The notes under the pieces were generated by a model, which was not told where the DNA came from, searched no databases, and saw only the letters and a list, made by a program, of their open reading frames with translations. Of a DNA stretch of 6,361 bases, positions 1 to 6,361 are shown one piece after another; positions within the stretch are counted from its first letter, which is position 1; each line of letters opens with the position of its first letter. Position numbers and translations under genes: made by a program. This DNA is from CP2-2F sp034436235 (lineage in GTDB: Bacteria > Chloroflexota > Anaerolineae > Aggregatilineales > UBA2796). The DNA lies in contig DAOTWB010000117.1 in assembly GCA_034436235.1 (NCBI GenBank), forward strand, positions 1 through 6,361. Direction: 5' to 3'.

Positions 1-437
1 CGCGTCTGGTCGGTTGCGTGCGCCATCACATGCGTCCGATGCACTTGCGCAACGTTGAGAGCTTATCGCGGCGCGCCATCTATCGCTTTTGGAAGGCGAC
101 CGAGCGAGTCGGCGTGGATGTGTGCCTGCTGACGCTCGCCGACTATTTGGCAATGGTTGGCACGCATTTCCAAGTGCAGCCATGGCTTGTCCACTTGCAA
201 TTAGTGCGCGCGCTATTAGACGCTTACTTCAATCGCCGCGCCGAGCTGGTCTCGCCGCCGCCGCTGATCGGCGGCAGGACGCTGATGGAAGCGCTGAACT
301 TGCCGCCCGGCAAGCTGATCGGTCAGCTGCTCGATCAGATCGCTGAGGCGCAAGCCAGCGGCGAGATCAGCTCAGCGGAAGAAGCGCTCGACTTTGCGCG
401 CCGCCTGTGCGCTGATGCATCTCGCAGTCAGGCTTAA
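1..437 (+). CDS. CCA tRNA nucleotidyltransferase / poly(A) polymerase family protein, C-terminal part (5' end outside window)
   Basis: This is the 3' end of a gene open to the left edge; the first whole codon is at base 3 and about 144 residues are visible before the TAA at 435-437. A GTG at 18 is in frame but need not be the start, because the frame stays open upstream and the conserved family sequence already begins there. The visible part matches the C-terminal helical half of the class II CCA-adding enzyme/PcnB family. It has an HD-type helical segment (VRHHMRP, then a conserved SRRAIYRFW helix and a LLTLADYLA helix). The family's terminal module follows: a 'LMEALNLPPGKLIGQLL' segment, then a helix with the EAQASGEI and EEALDFAR signatures. 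Family members add or repair the 3' CCA of tRNA or add poly(A) tails in the cytoplasm. The catalytic head lies outside the window, so CCA enzyme and poly(A) polymerase cannot be told apart. The gene converges on the next one. Confidence 0.85.
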   Translation, partial: RLVGCVRHHMRPMHLRNVESLSRRAIYRFWKATERVGVDVCLLTLADYLAMVGTHFQVQPWLVHLQLVRALLDAYFNRRAELVSPPPLIGGRTLMEALNLPPGKLIGQLLDQIAEAQASGEISSAEEALDFARRLCADASRSQA

Positions 438-652
438 CCAAGTCCGAACAGGCGTAAGATTTGCTGAAAAAACGATAGCACTTGCGCGCCGAAGATGAGT
501 CCGCACAGGCACACAATCGCCACCATCGCCACGCAGCCAAGCACACAGGCGCTGAACACATTCGGCAGCTTGAATTGATTGCCGACGTTAATCTGCGGTC
601 GCTTAGGCTTATAAGGATTCCCGCTTCCCGTGAATCCACCGAAACGTCCCAT
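434..652 (-). CDS. Small single-pass membrane protein, function unknown (72 aa)
   Basis: The ATG at 650-652 is chosen because AAGGAG (661-666 on the opposite strand) lies 8 bases upstream. The frame can be extended to a GTG at 736, but that start has no comparable site. The protein has a soluble Gly/Pro/basic N-terminus of about 28 residues (K15, K17, R18, K28), then one hydrophobic helix at about residues 32-55, then a short tail (residues 56-69) that could form an amphipathic helix. The positive charges before the helix predict an N-in, C-out topology. Four cysteines (36, 40, 48, 50) fall in or at the ends of the membrane helix, which is unusual for so short a protein. No lipobox or convincing signal-peptidase site is seen. 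I do not recognise a family. It lies 145 bases downstream of the kinase-like gene on the same strand, so it may be the last gene of that operon. Its TAA overlaps the stop of the convergent gene. Confidence 0.72.
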   Translation of the reverse strand: MGRFGGFTGSGNPYKPKRPQINVGNQFKLPNVFSACVLGCVAMVAIVCLCGLIFGAQVLSFFQQILRLFGLG

Positions 653-797
653 GAAGTTCACTCCTTCGGTTGAGCGGCGAAAAGACCAATACGTCCCAGA
701 TTTCCAGCTCTCTCGCCTGTCGTGTGTTGGTAGCACACAGATCGCAGTGCATTCTTTGCCAAGAGCGCGCTCAATTCGGCGGACGACACGCTATGAC
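653..797. other. Intergenic gap between the kinase-like gene and the small membrane protein gene
   Basis: These 145 bases lie downstream of the kinase-like gene and upstream of the small gene on the minus strand. They hold the small gene's ribosome binding site and a weak 5-bp inverted repeat (GTGTG 722-726 / CACAC 734-738, 7-base loop) with no following T-run. I see no convincing -35/-10 pair: a TTGGCA on the minus strand (complement of 756-761) is not followed by a -10 at proper spacing. Reading continues in other frames here, but without coding character. Confidence 0.6.
661..666 (-). promoter_or_regulatory. Ribosome binding site of the small membrane protein gene
   Basis: The minus strand reads AAGGAG, with 8 bases between it and the ATG at 650-652. 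This near-consensus Shine-Dalgarno fixes the start at 652 rather than at the in-frame GTG at 736. Confidence 0.8.
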
Positions 798-3700
798 TCA
801 AGGCGTACCAGCTGGCGCAGGCGTGAGCGTCTGTTGCTGCTCGGCTGTCAGCGTCGGTGTCGGCGTCGGCATTGGCGTTGCTGTCGGCGTTCGCGTTGGC
901 ATCGGCGTTGACTGTATCACGGTGAGTTCTGCAACGCTCGCCCAGCCCAGCAAGCGCAATGTCTTCGCGTCGCGCACCAAGTGCCATCCAACACTGCCTG
1001 CAAATGGATTATTTCTGCCAGTGCCAGTGGTCTCCACAATGTTCACCACCAGCAACTGAGCAGATGGCTTCGAAAGTTGCGTAGGCGTTATCAACGGAAG
1101 CGGCGTCCGCATAGTCGTGCGAGCAACCACTCTCAAATTTTCAGCAGGCAATGTATGAAATGCCGTGTTGCTTCTTCCAAGCACTGTGTTGTAAAAGAAT
1201 AGTCCTCTATCTTTCCCTACCCACTCAGCTTTGAACGTGAACGATATCGGCGCTGAGTCAGGCTGCTGCGCGAAGAACGCTGAAGCATCGAGCGCGAAAG
1301 TGTAGTAGCCTGTGTTTTCAAGTGTTTGCTCGAAGGACCTTTCCTGACGCTGTTTGCCTTTCACGTCGTAGAAGACGACGCCGAATTCAGGCGCAGGGCT
1401 GCTGAGCGTGATCCGAATCACATCATCTTCTGAGGCAAAGAACCGATAGCGACGCGCAGGCTGCTCACGGCTTAGTTTGTCCGTTTGATCTTCGAAGAAA
1501 TCGAAGAATTGGACATCGGCGTTCAAGGTCAGGCGCAAGTTGCCCGCATAGTTGTTCGCCTTGATCACGATCAAGTAGCGACCGTCTTTAGGCAACGTGA
1601 TGGGCCGTTCGCCTTTGGCGTCTACAGGGAATTCTTGTAGTCTGTTCATCGCGAGCGTGTTATCGAGGCGATGGATGCTGAAAGACAGCTTACTATCGTC
1701 CGCAGGATCGGCTTCTAGTTCTAGCCAGACGACGTCGTTCGCCATGCCGATGAACTCAAGCGTGCGCTCTGTCTCGCTCGGGACAATCTGGACAGTCTGC
1801 GTGTCGCCGTAGTTGATCTGTGGCACGCGGAAAATTCTTACGCTGTCGATCTCAATTGCCAAGTCAGCGAGCGCAGAAGCGTTATTGGTAGGAATGGGCG
1901 TCGGCGTCGGCGTCGGTGTGGAAGTAGACGTTGGCGTCCCCGTCGGCGTCGGTGTGAAGGTCGGCGTCGGCGTCGGCGTCGGCGTGAAGGTCGGCGTAAA
2001 TGTGCTAGATGGCGTGAAGGTCGGCGTTGGCGTGAACGTATTCGGCGGCGTCGGCGTGAAGCTCAAAGCGATGATCGTGCGCATCTCAACTGTGGCAGTC
2101 TGATCTCTGATCTCAGCAACGACAGTGCGCGTCAGATTTGACTCACGCTCTATGAATGCAAACGCTGTTTCAGTCGCTTGAGAATCTAGAGCGCGCACAG
2201 CCGCTGTGAGCGAAGGATTTAAGACGACGGCTGTGCTGGTCTGTTCGGCAGCGGCGCGCTGCTCCGACGATATAAAGATTAAAGCAACTGCTAGAAAGAT
2301 TAACACAACAGCAGCCGCTGAGCTTACCAGAGCTACAATCCGATTGCGCTTCTTTCTTTCAATTTCACTGAGTTTGTCTCGCCAAGTTTTGGCTTGCTTC
2401 TCTGCGTCGCGCACGCGCTCGTCTATCTGGCGCAGGAAAGGAATTTCAAGCGCGTTCACATCGCTGTGAAAGCGTTCGCAGACTTGCTGCAAGCGCTCTC
2501 TGAAGTCGTTAATCTCTCTCTCGAAGGTTGTCAAATGCGGCTTGAATTCTGCGAAGCGCTCAGCGCGCTCAGCCTGCGCAGCCTGCTCAATGCGCGGTTG
2601 ATATTCGGCCTCAAAGTTTGCAAATTCCTGATTGAGCTTTTCCAGCTCAGCGTGCAGAGCCACATCATCGTCGCTCAGCACTTGCTGCACATCATAATCT
2701 TCAGCAGTCTTGACAATCTCTCGAATGCCCTTAGGCGACTTTCCCTCGCGCAGGACGGCGGCGCGCACTTCTTCGCGTTTGCTCGCCTGCACTTGGCTGA
2801 GGAAGTCCTCAAGTTTTTTCTGTACGTCGCCGGACGCATCGCCAAGCGCTTTTTTGCCGAAACGATAAGCAACTCTTGTCACTCGGTTTTCCTGCAACAG
2901 CACGTCGAGCTGTTTGAGAATTTGATCCGACAGGTAGGCGCGATCGGCGCCATCCGCAAACCTGTTGAGCAGCGTCTGCCACTCACGATCGAGCTGTTTC
3001 TCATCGGTCTCACTGCTGAGCAGCTCTACGAATTGGCGCGCGCTATCTCGCAAGTCGCGAGCTTGCTCCAGCTGCTTAAAAAAGGCTTGGTTGCGGTCTA
3101 TCAGCTCAGCGTCTAGCGCGAGACGCAACGGCTCGATGCTCTCAGCTATGCGGATGCAGTGTTCAGTCTGCTTGACATTTATGGCGCGGCGCCACTCGCC
3201 ATAGATATCGCTCAGCGCCTTGAGCAGCGCAGGATGAGTCGGATCGCGCTTTGCGCATTCGTCAACTAGGCTGTCGATCGCACTCTTCATGTTCTCAGGC
3301 GTTTCGCGCAGGGTGCGTAGCGCACGCTCGAGCGACTCTTGATACGCTTCGAGCGCCGCGCGCCGCTCTTGGAAACGTTTGAAGGTCTCTCGCAAGCGCG
3401 TCTCAGGCGTCTCAGCAGCAGTCTGCCCTAGATCGGCAAAACTCGCCTCGCCCAGCACATCCTCGATGACCTTTTGACGGTACAGCTCGTCCTGCCAGCG
3501 CTCTGTGGCAAGGTTTATCAATTCCCTGAAAGCAGCTTCCTGCGCTTCGCTCAGGTCGTAGCGATCTTGACCGTCAAGGCGCTCGGGCAGCGCGGCGAGC
3601 TTGACGCGCATGCGCATCTCGCGCAGAAAATCCTCGCGCAAGGCGCTAAAAGCATGATGGGCGGCGAGACTCGACTCAATATTTGCGAGCTGCCGCTGCT

Positions 3701-4871
3701 CGATTCGGTCGCTGACGTTGCGCAAAGTGGCGACCCAGCTTCTGGCGGCGTCTTTCAACTCTCTCTGCTCGCTCAGACTGCCGCCTCTGTTCCGAAAGCC
3801 ATGCTCCAGCAACAGCTTGTAGCGCAACTGACTGAGCGAGAGCCGACTGTTGTGAGCATCATTGGCTGCCACAGGGCTGCCAATTGCCCTGCCTAGTGCG
3901 ATCTCAAGCTCCTGATCGGAATTGGCGCTCATCAAGGGCTCGATCAGCGCGATCACTTGCTCAAGCTCTGCATCGCGGACAGCTATCTCTTGCGGCTCAT
4001 TCAAGTAGCGGATCAGCTGCTCAGCTGTGAACGAATTGGGCAGGTTGCCCACAGGCACGCTCAGCACTTTACTGATCACGGCGCGGCGCGCAGCCGAGAC
4101 AGCCTGCCAGCGCTCGCCGCCGAGTCTGTTCAGCACAGACTCTGAGAGACGCTGCGTCCGCTCTAGAGGCACGCCGCTGAGCATGGTGAAGGCGAACGCG
4201 CACGCCATCCACAGATCGTGGCTATGCGGCGTCAGATAGCCGTAGAGCTCGCGTCCTTCGTTGAAGGTGCGCGTGCCATTCCAATCGAGGATGCGCAGGC
4301 AATCTTCTTTGATGTTCGCATACTCGGCGTTGTAGCGGATGTTCTGAAGCTGTGAGTCCTGCAGGAACCACTGTTTTTGCGTATGCAGGTAGTTGACAAG
4401 GCGCAGGTAGCGCGTGACCATCCACGTGACTTGCACTTCCCAATCTTGTGGCGAACCGAGCGGCGCTTGGCGCAACGTTTCCGCTGAGCGATAGCGGCTG
4501 CCGTCCACGAATTCCATCGCGAAGAAGCGGACGCCGTTCCACTCGCTGGCTTCGTAGAAGCGCGGCGTGTATTGACCTCGATCGTTCGCGGGCAATTCGT
4601 TCTGAGTGTAATTCTGGAGCGCTTGCAATAGGTCGATCTCGCGCTCAAAGGCATCCGAAGACTCAGCAGTGACTCTCGGCGCAGATGTTGACGAAGTCTG
4701 CTTGAGGTAGCGCGTCAGCTGATCAGGCGATTGGCTGGCTGACCAGAGAAACTTGAGCGCCACAGTGCCATGCTCTCGATGCTGTCCTCTGTAGACGACG
4801 CCAAAAGCGCCGGCGCCTAGCAAACCTTCAATGGTGTAATTGCCGCGTGCGATTGGAAAGTCGGATGACAT
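798..4871 (-). CDS. Transmembrane protein-kinase-like receptor with PT-rich stalk and extracytoplasmic PPC-like and SH3b-like domains (1357 aa)
   Basis: Seen: a kinase fold at about residues 12-290, with glycine loop GAGAFG (19-24), VALK lysine K40, helix-C glutamate E78 and hinge MEFVDG (119-124). The catalytic loop reads LQDSQLQN: D172 and N177 are kept, but the HRD His/Arg and the following Lys are lost. The metal site is DWN (D196) rather than DFG, and there is no recognisable APE. Residues 294-844 are charged and helical, most coiled-coil-like at 756-844. A RKKRNR patch then precedes one membrane helix (845-867), predicting a cytoplasmic kinase. Outside lie a Thr-Pro stalk (938-995), two PPC-like beta domains (about 1025-1119 and 1120-1219), an SH3b-like domain (about 1244-1320, with W..V and GWASVAEL) and a Thr-Pro tail. 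The family would phosphorylate Ser/Thr; activity here is uncertain and an atypical kinase or pseudokinase is possible. Inferred role: sensing the cell envelope and signalling inward. The ATG at 4869-4871 has a GAGGAA site and follows the upstream gene's stop by 16 bases, suggesting coupled translation. Confidence 0.9.
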   Translation of the reverse strand: MSSDFPIARGNYTIEGLLGAGAFGVVYRGQHREHGTVALKFLWSASQSPDQLTRYLKQTSSTSAPRVTAESSDAFEREIDLLQALQNYTQNELPANDRGQYTPRFYEASEWNGVRFFAMEFVDGSRYRSAETLRQAPLGSPQDWEVQVTWMVTRYLRLVNYLHTQKQWFLQDSQLQNIRYNAEYANIKEDCLRILDWNGTRTFNEGRELYGYLTPHSHDLWMACAFAFTMLSGVPLERTQRLSESVLNRLGGERWQAVSAARRAVISKVLSVPVGNLPNSFTAEQLIRYLNEPQEIAVRDAELEQVIALIEPLMSANSDQELEIALGRAIGSPVAANDAHNSRLSLSQLRYKLLLEHGFRNRGGSLSEQRELKDAARSWVATLRNVSDRIEQRQLANIESSLAAHHAFSALREDFLREMRMRVKLAALPERLDGQDRYDLSEAQEAAFRELINLATERWQDELYRQKVIEDVLGEASFADLGQTAAETPETRLRETFKRFQERRAALEAYQESLERALRTLRETPENMKSAIDSLVDECAKRDPTHPALLKALSDIYGEWRRAINVKQTEHCIRIAESIEPLRLALDAELIDRNQAFFKQLEQARDLRDSARQFVELLSSETDEKQLDREWQTLLNRFADGADRAYLSDQILKQLDVLLQENRVTRVAYRFGKKALGDASGDVQKKLEDFLSQVQASKREEVRAAVLREGKSPKGIREIVKTAEDYDVQQVLSDDDVALHAELEKLNQEFANFEAEYQPRIEQAAQAERAERFAEFKPHLTTFEREINDFRERLQQVCERFHSDVNALEIPFLRQIDERVRDAEKQAKTWRDKLSEIERKKRNRIVALVSSAAAVVLIFLAVALIFISSEQRAAAEQTSTAVVLNPSLTAAVRALDSQATETAFAFIERESNLTRTVVAEIRDQTATVEMRTIIALSFTPTPPNTFTPTPTFTPSSTFTPTFTPTPTPTPTFTPTPTGTPTSTSTPTPTPTPIPTNNASALADLAIEIDSVRIFRVPQINYGDTQTVQIVPSETERTLEFIGMANDVVWLELEADPADDSKLSFSIHRLDNTLAMNRLQEFPVDAKGERPITLPKDGRYLIVIKANNYAGNLRLTLNADVQFFDFFEDQTDKLSREQPARRYRFFASEDDVIRITLSSPAPEFGVVFYDVKGKQRQERSFEQTLENTGYYTFALDASAFFAQQPDSAPISFTFKAEWVGKDRGLFFYNTVLGRSNTAFHTLPAENLRVVARTTMRTPLPLITPTQLSKPSAQLLVVNIVETTGTGRNNPFAGSVGWHLVRDAKTLRLLGWASVAELTVIQSTPMPTRTPTATPMPTPTPTLTAEQQQTLTPAPAGTP
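846..911 (-). repeat. C-terminal Thr-Pro-rich low-complexity tail of the kinase-like protein
   Basis: These bases encode residues 1321-1342 (STPMPTRTPTATPMPTPTPT then LT), a degenerate hexamer repeat related to the stalk repeat at 1887-2060. It follows the last folded domain, and a Gln/Pro-rich end of 15 residues comes after it, so it is not a linker between two domains. Confidence 0.85.
1887..2060 (-). repeat. Thr-Pro-rich stalk encoded by degenerate hexamer repeats
   Basis: This segment encodes residues 938-995: 58 residues made mostly of Thr-Pro pairs, broken at intervals by Phe-Thr-Pro and Ser-Thr. At DNA level the unit is TCGGCG on the plus strand; the longest perfect run is four units at 1961-1984. 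Tracts of this kind are common as extracellular linkers in Chloroflexota surface proteins and are likely extended and possibly O-glycosylated. The opposite strand reads as a spurious Val-Gly repeat. Confidence 0.92.
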
Positions 4872-4879
4872 GCTCGCGC

Positions 4880-4885
4880 TTCCTC
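4880..4885 (-). promoter_or_regulatory. Ribosome binding site of the kinase-like gene
   Basis: The minus strand reads GAGGAA, with 8 bases before the ATG at 4869-4871. The site lies inside the 16-base gap after the upstream gene's TGA (4888-4890), consistent with translation from a shared mRNA. Confidence 0.65.
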
Positions 4886-4887
4886 GC

Positions 4888-6361
4888 TCAACCTTCCGAA
4901 TTATTTTGAAGTCCTAGACTGATTGAGATGGCTTTGGCAAGTTGCTCAGCTTCGGGACTGCCGCTGGGCAAATGCGCTTTGAGCTGGTCAGCGGGCAGAC
5001 GTTCTTTGGAATCGATGCAATACTCAACATCTTGCCGATAATTCCTAGCTCTAACGCGGCGCATGAAGGTCTCTAGCACGCTCAGCCAATCCGCGATTCG
5101 CTCGCGCTCAGGCAGCTGAAAGCCTTCGCAAATCTCATCATAGCAATCGCGGATGAGACATTCGCCGAAGAGCTTGAACAGCTCTTGCTCAGCGATCGCG
5201 TTTTGCAAGCGCAGGTCAACGTCAAGCGTCCCGAAGTAGAGAAAGGTCAGCACTTCAGGCGAATCGACCAAGTGCTGCGTGTTGAACAGGCGACAAGCGC
5301 CGGTCGCGTTGCGCGTGATCTTCAAACCGTTGATCGCCACGTCGCGGACGATATATGCCTGCAGCGCAAAAGTGCGATCTGCGCTGTTGAAAGCGTTAGG
5401 CGCAATATGCGGACGCCAATCTTGGGAAGGCTCGTTGAGGACGACGATCATCAGCATGGGCTGCCCTGCTGAGATATCGTAATGTTGCCCTAAGTTATCC
5501 TGCCAGCGTCTGTAATGATTTGCCCAGTTGTTGGCGAATTGCTTGTAGACAGGCGTGGCAAGATTCGCCAGAAGTCCGCGCGCTTCGCGTGCCACATACT
5601 GACTGGCGACGCGCTCTGCTAGCTCGCGCACTTTCTCCACATACTGTTGCATGGCAGCGACTGCCACTTGATGGATGAACGCCGTTGTGCCTTGCGCTTG
5701 ACCTTGAAATGCCATGCGCACAGGATAGTCGGGCAGGTTGCTGCTCACCCAACCTAGTCGCTCACGGAGCGCTTCGATAGCTTCGGCAGGCGCTTCGATT
5801 GTCCGCCATGCATTGTCTAGCAACGGCATCAGAAAGTAGCCGAGTTCTTGCTCGCGATCAGTCTTATCCACTTGGCTCAGCGCGTGATTCAAGTTCTGCT
5901 GCGCTTGCGCACGCGCTTGGCGGAATGCAGCGATCAGGTGATCGAGATACTCGGCAGCTCTGCCTTGCTGCAGGTGCCTGCGCAAGCCTATCAAGCTCGG
6001 CAACAGCCCTGATGGACGGACGCTATCGAGCCACTGGTCGAGACGGCTGAGCAATTGTTGCAGCCTTTCGTTCGGATTGCGCCCTTGAATGTTGAGCTGG
6101 TTGGCAGGCGGCGCGTTGTCACCGATCAGCGCCAACACAAGGCGCTCAGTGTAGATGTTGCGAAGCAGGCGCGTATGCCACTGCAAGGCGCGGCTATAGA
6201 ACAGCGCAACGCCCTGACGCAATTCTTGATCTGTCCATGTGGCGAAGCCTTGGCTGGTCAGCGTTGCCCAGATGAATTGCGCGATGCGATTTAATCCGAT
6301 GCTTCTATCGCCGTAGCAGACAATCGCTCTATCAAGCAGGTTAGTGCCTTGTGTTTGATAG
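4888..6361 (-). CDS. Soluble, mainly helical protein of unknown function, 5' end outside window (490 C-terminal residues visible)
   Basis: The frame has no stop up to the right edge. A TTG at 6220-6222 could serve as a start, but the 46 codons upstream of it read as ordinary protein (for example a YGDRSIGLNRIAQFIW stretch), so the gene most likely begins outside the window. The visible protein has no signal peptide, membrane helix or motif that I recognise. It is Gln/Arg/Leu-rich and helical over its first half, with a long amphipathic helix rich in AR and AQ around HLIAAFRQARAQAQQ. A more mixed segment follows (GQPMLMIVVLNEPSQDW through TFLYFGTLDVDL), which could be a small alpha/beta region, then a helical end with LSVLETFMRRVRAR. 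It lies 16 bases upstream of the kinase-like gene on the same strand, so the two are almost certainly co-transcribed. It may be a substrate, regulator or scaffold of that kinase. A large tubulin-like (Tubulin_2) protein C-terminus is one possibility, but I see no motif that proves it. Confidence 0.8.
   Translation of the reverse strand, partial: YQTQGTNLLDRAIVCYGDRSIGLNRIAQFIWATLTSQGFATWTDQELRQGVALFYSRALQWHTRLLRNIYTERLVLALIGDNAPPANQLNIQGRNPNERLQQLLSRLDQWLDSVRPSGLLPSLIGLRRHLQQGRAAEYLDHLIAAFRQARAQAQQNLNHALSQVDKTDREQELGYFLMPLLDNAWRTIEAPAEAIEALRERLGWVSSNLPDYPVRMAFQGQAQGTTAFIHQVAVAAMQQYVEKVRELAERVASQYVAREARGLLANLATPVYKQFANNWANHYRRWQDNLGQHYDISAGQPMLMIVVLNEPSQDWRPHIAPNAFNSADRTFALQAYIVRDVAINGLKITRNATGACRLFNTQHLVDSPEVLTFLYFGTLDVDLRLQNAIAEQELFKLFGECLIRDCYDEICEGFQLPERERIADWLSVLETFMRRVRARNYRQDVEYCIDSKERLPADQLKAHLPSGSPEAEQLAKAISISLGLQNNSEG

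Noticed and set aside
722..738. Inverted repeat GTGTG/CACAC as a possible terminator of the kinase-like gene
   Set aside because: The stem is only 5 bp with a 7-base loop and no T-run on either strand.
658..987. Minus-strand frame with Asp-Ala-Asn-Ala repeats overlapping the kinase C-terminus
   Set aside because: It is the shifted reading of the C-terminal Thr-Pro codons; the main frame has a clean stop at 798-800 and sensible SH3b-like sequence before it.
1813..2103. Plus-strand open frame encoding a Val-Gly repeat protein
   Set aside because: It is the antisense reading of the Thr-Pro stalk of the kinase-like gene; the repeat makes the opposite frame open by necessity.
2394..3116. 240-codon plus-strand open frame
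   Set aside because: It lies entirely antisense to the helical region of the kinase-like gene, whose frame is continuous and protein-like; no ribosome binding site or recognisable domain supports it.
3474..3896. 140-codon plus-strand open frame
   Set aside because: Antisense shadow within the kinase-like gene, with no family resemblance.
5192..5199. GCGATCGC octamer resembling the cyanobacterial HIP1 site
   Set aside because: I noticed only this single copy; cyanobacterial genomes with HIP1 carry it densely, and the sequence falls in ordinary coding DNA.
6220..6222. TTG as the start codon of the right-edge gene
   Set aside because: The frame continues open with protein-like sequence to the edge, and no good Shine-Dalgarno precedes the TTG, so the gene is treated as 5'-incomplete.

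Overview
The window looks like chromosomal DNA of a Chloroflexota (Chloroflexi) bacterium, probably Anaerolineae-like. The main clue is the pair of long Thr-Pro ('PTPT') tracts in a membrane protein, a hallmark of surface proteins in that phylum. The CCA-transferase-type C-terminus at the left edge and the mid-50s %GC (estimated by eye) also fit. The phylum is inferred; no rRNA or other taxonomic marker is present.

Layout, left to right. (1) The 3' end of a plus-strand CCA-adding enzyme/poly(A) polymerase-family gene (1-437) runs off the left edge. (2) A convergent minus-strand gene (434-652) encodes a 72-residue single-pass membrane protein; the two genes share the stop tetranucleotide TTAA. 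(3) A 145-bp gap (653-797) holds the ribosome binding site of the small gene and little else. (4) A minus-strand gene (798-4871) encodes a 1357-residue transmembrane protein-kinase-like receptor. (5) Sixteen bases upstream of it, a minus-strand gene (4888 to the right edge, incomplete) encodes a soluble, mostly helical protein of unknown function. There is no gene-free stretch over 300 bases. Transcription of everything except the first gene runs right to left, and genes 5, 4 and probably 2 look like one transcription unit.

The central gene is the point of interest. Its cytoplasmic half starts with a kinase fold that keeps the nucleotide- and metal-binding residues but has a divergent catalytic loop and a shortened activation segment. 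About 550 residues of helical, partly coiled-coil sequence follow, then one membrane helix. Outside are a 58-residue Thr-Pro stalk, two beta domains resembling pre-peptidase C-terminal (PPC) domains, an SH3b-like domain and a second Thr-Pro tail. The layout is reminiscent of envelope-sensing PASTA kinases but uses different parts. The tightly linked upstream protein is the obvious candidate partner or substrate, and the small membrane protein a possible accessory. That the three form one signalling system is inference from spacing and orientation only.
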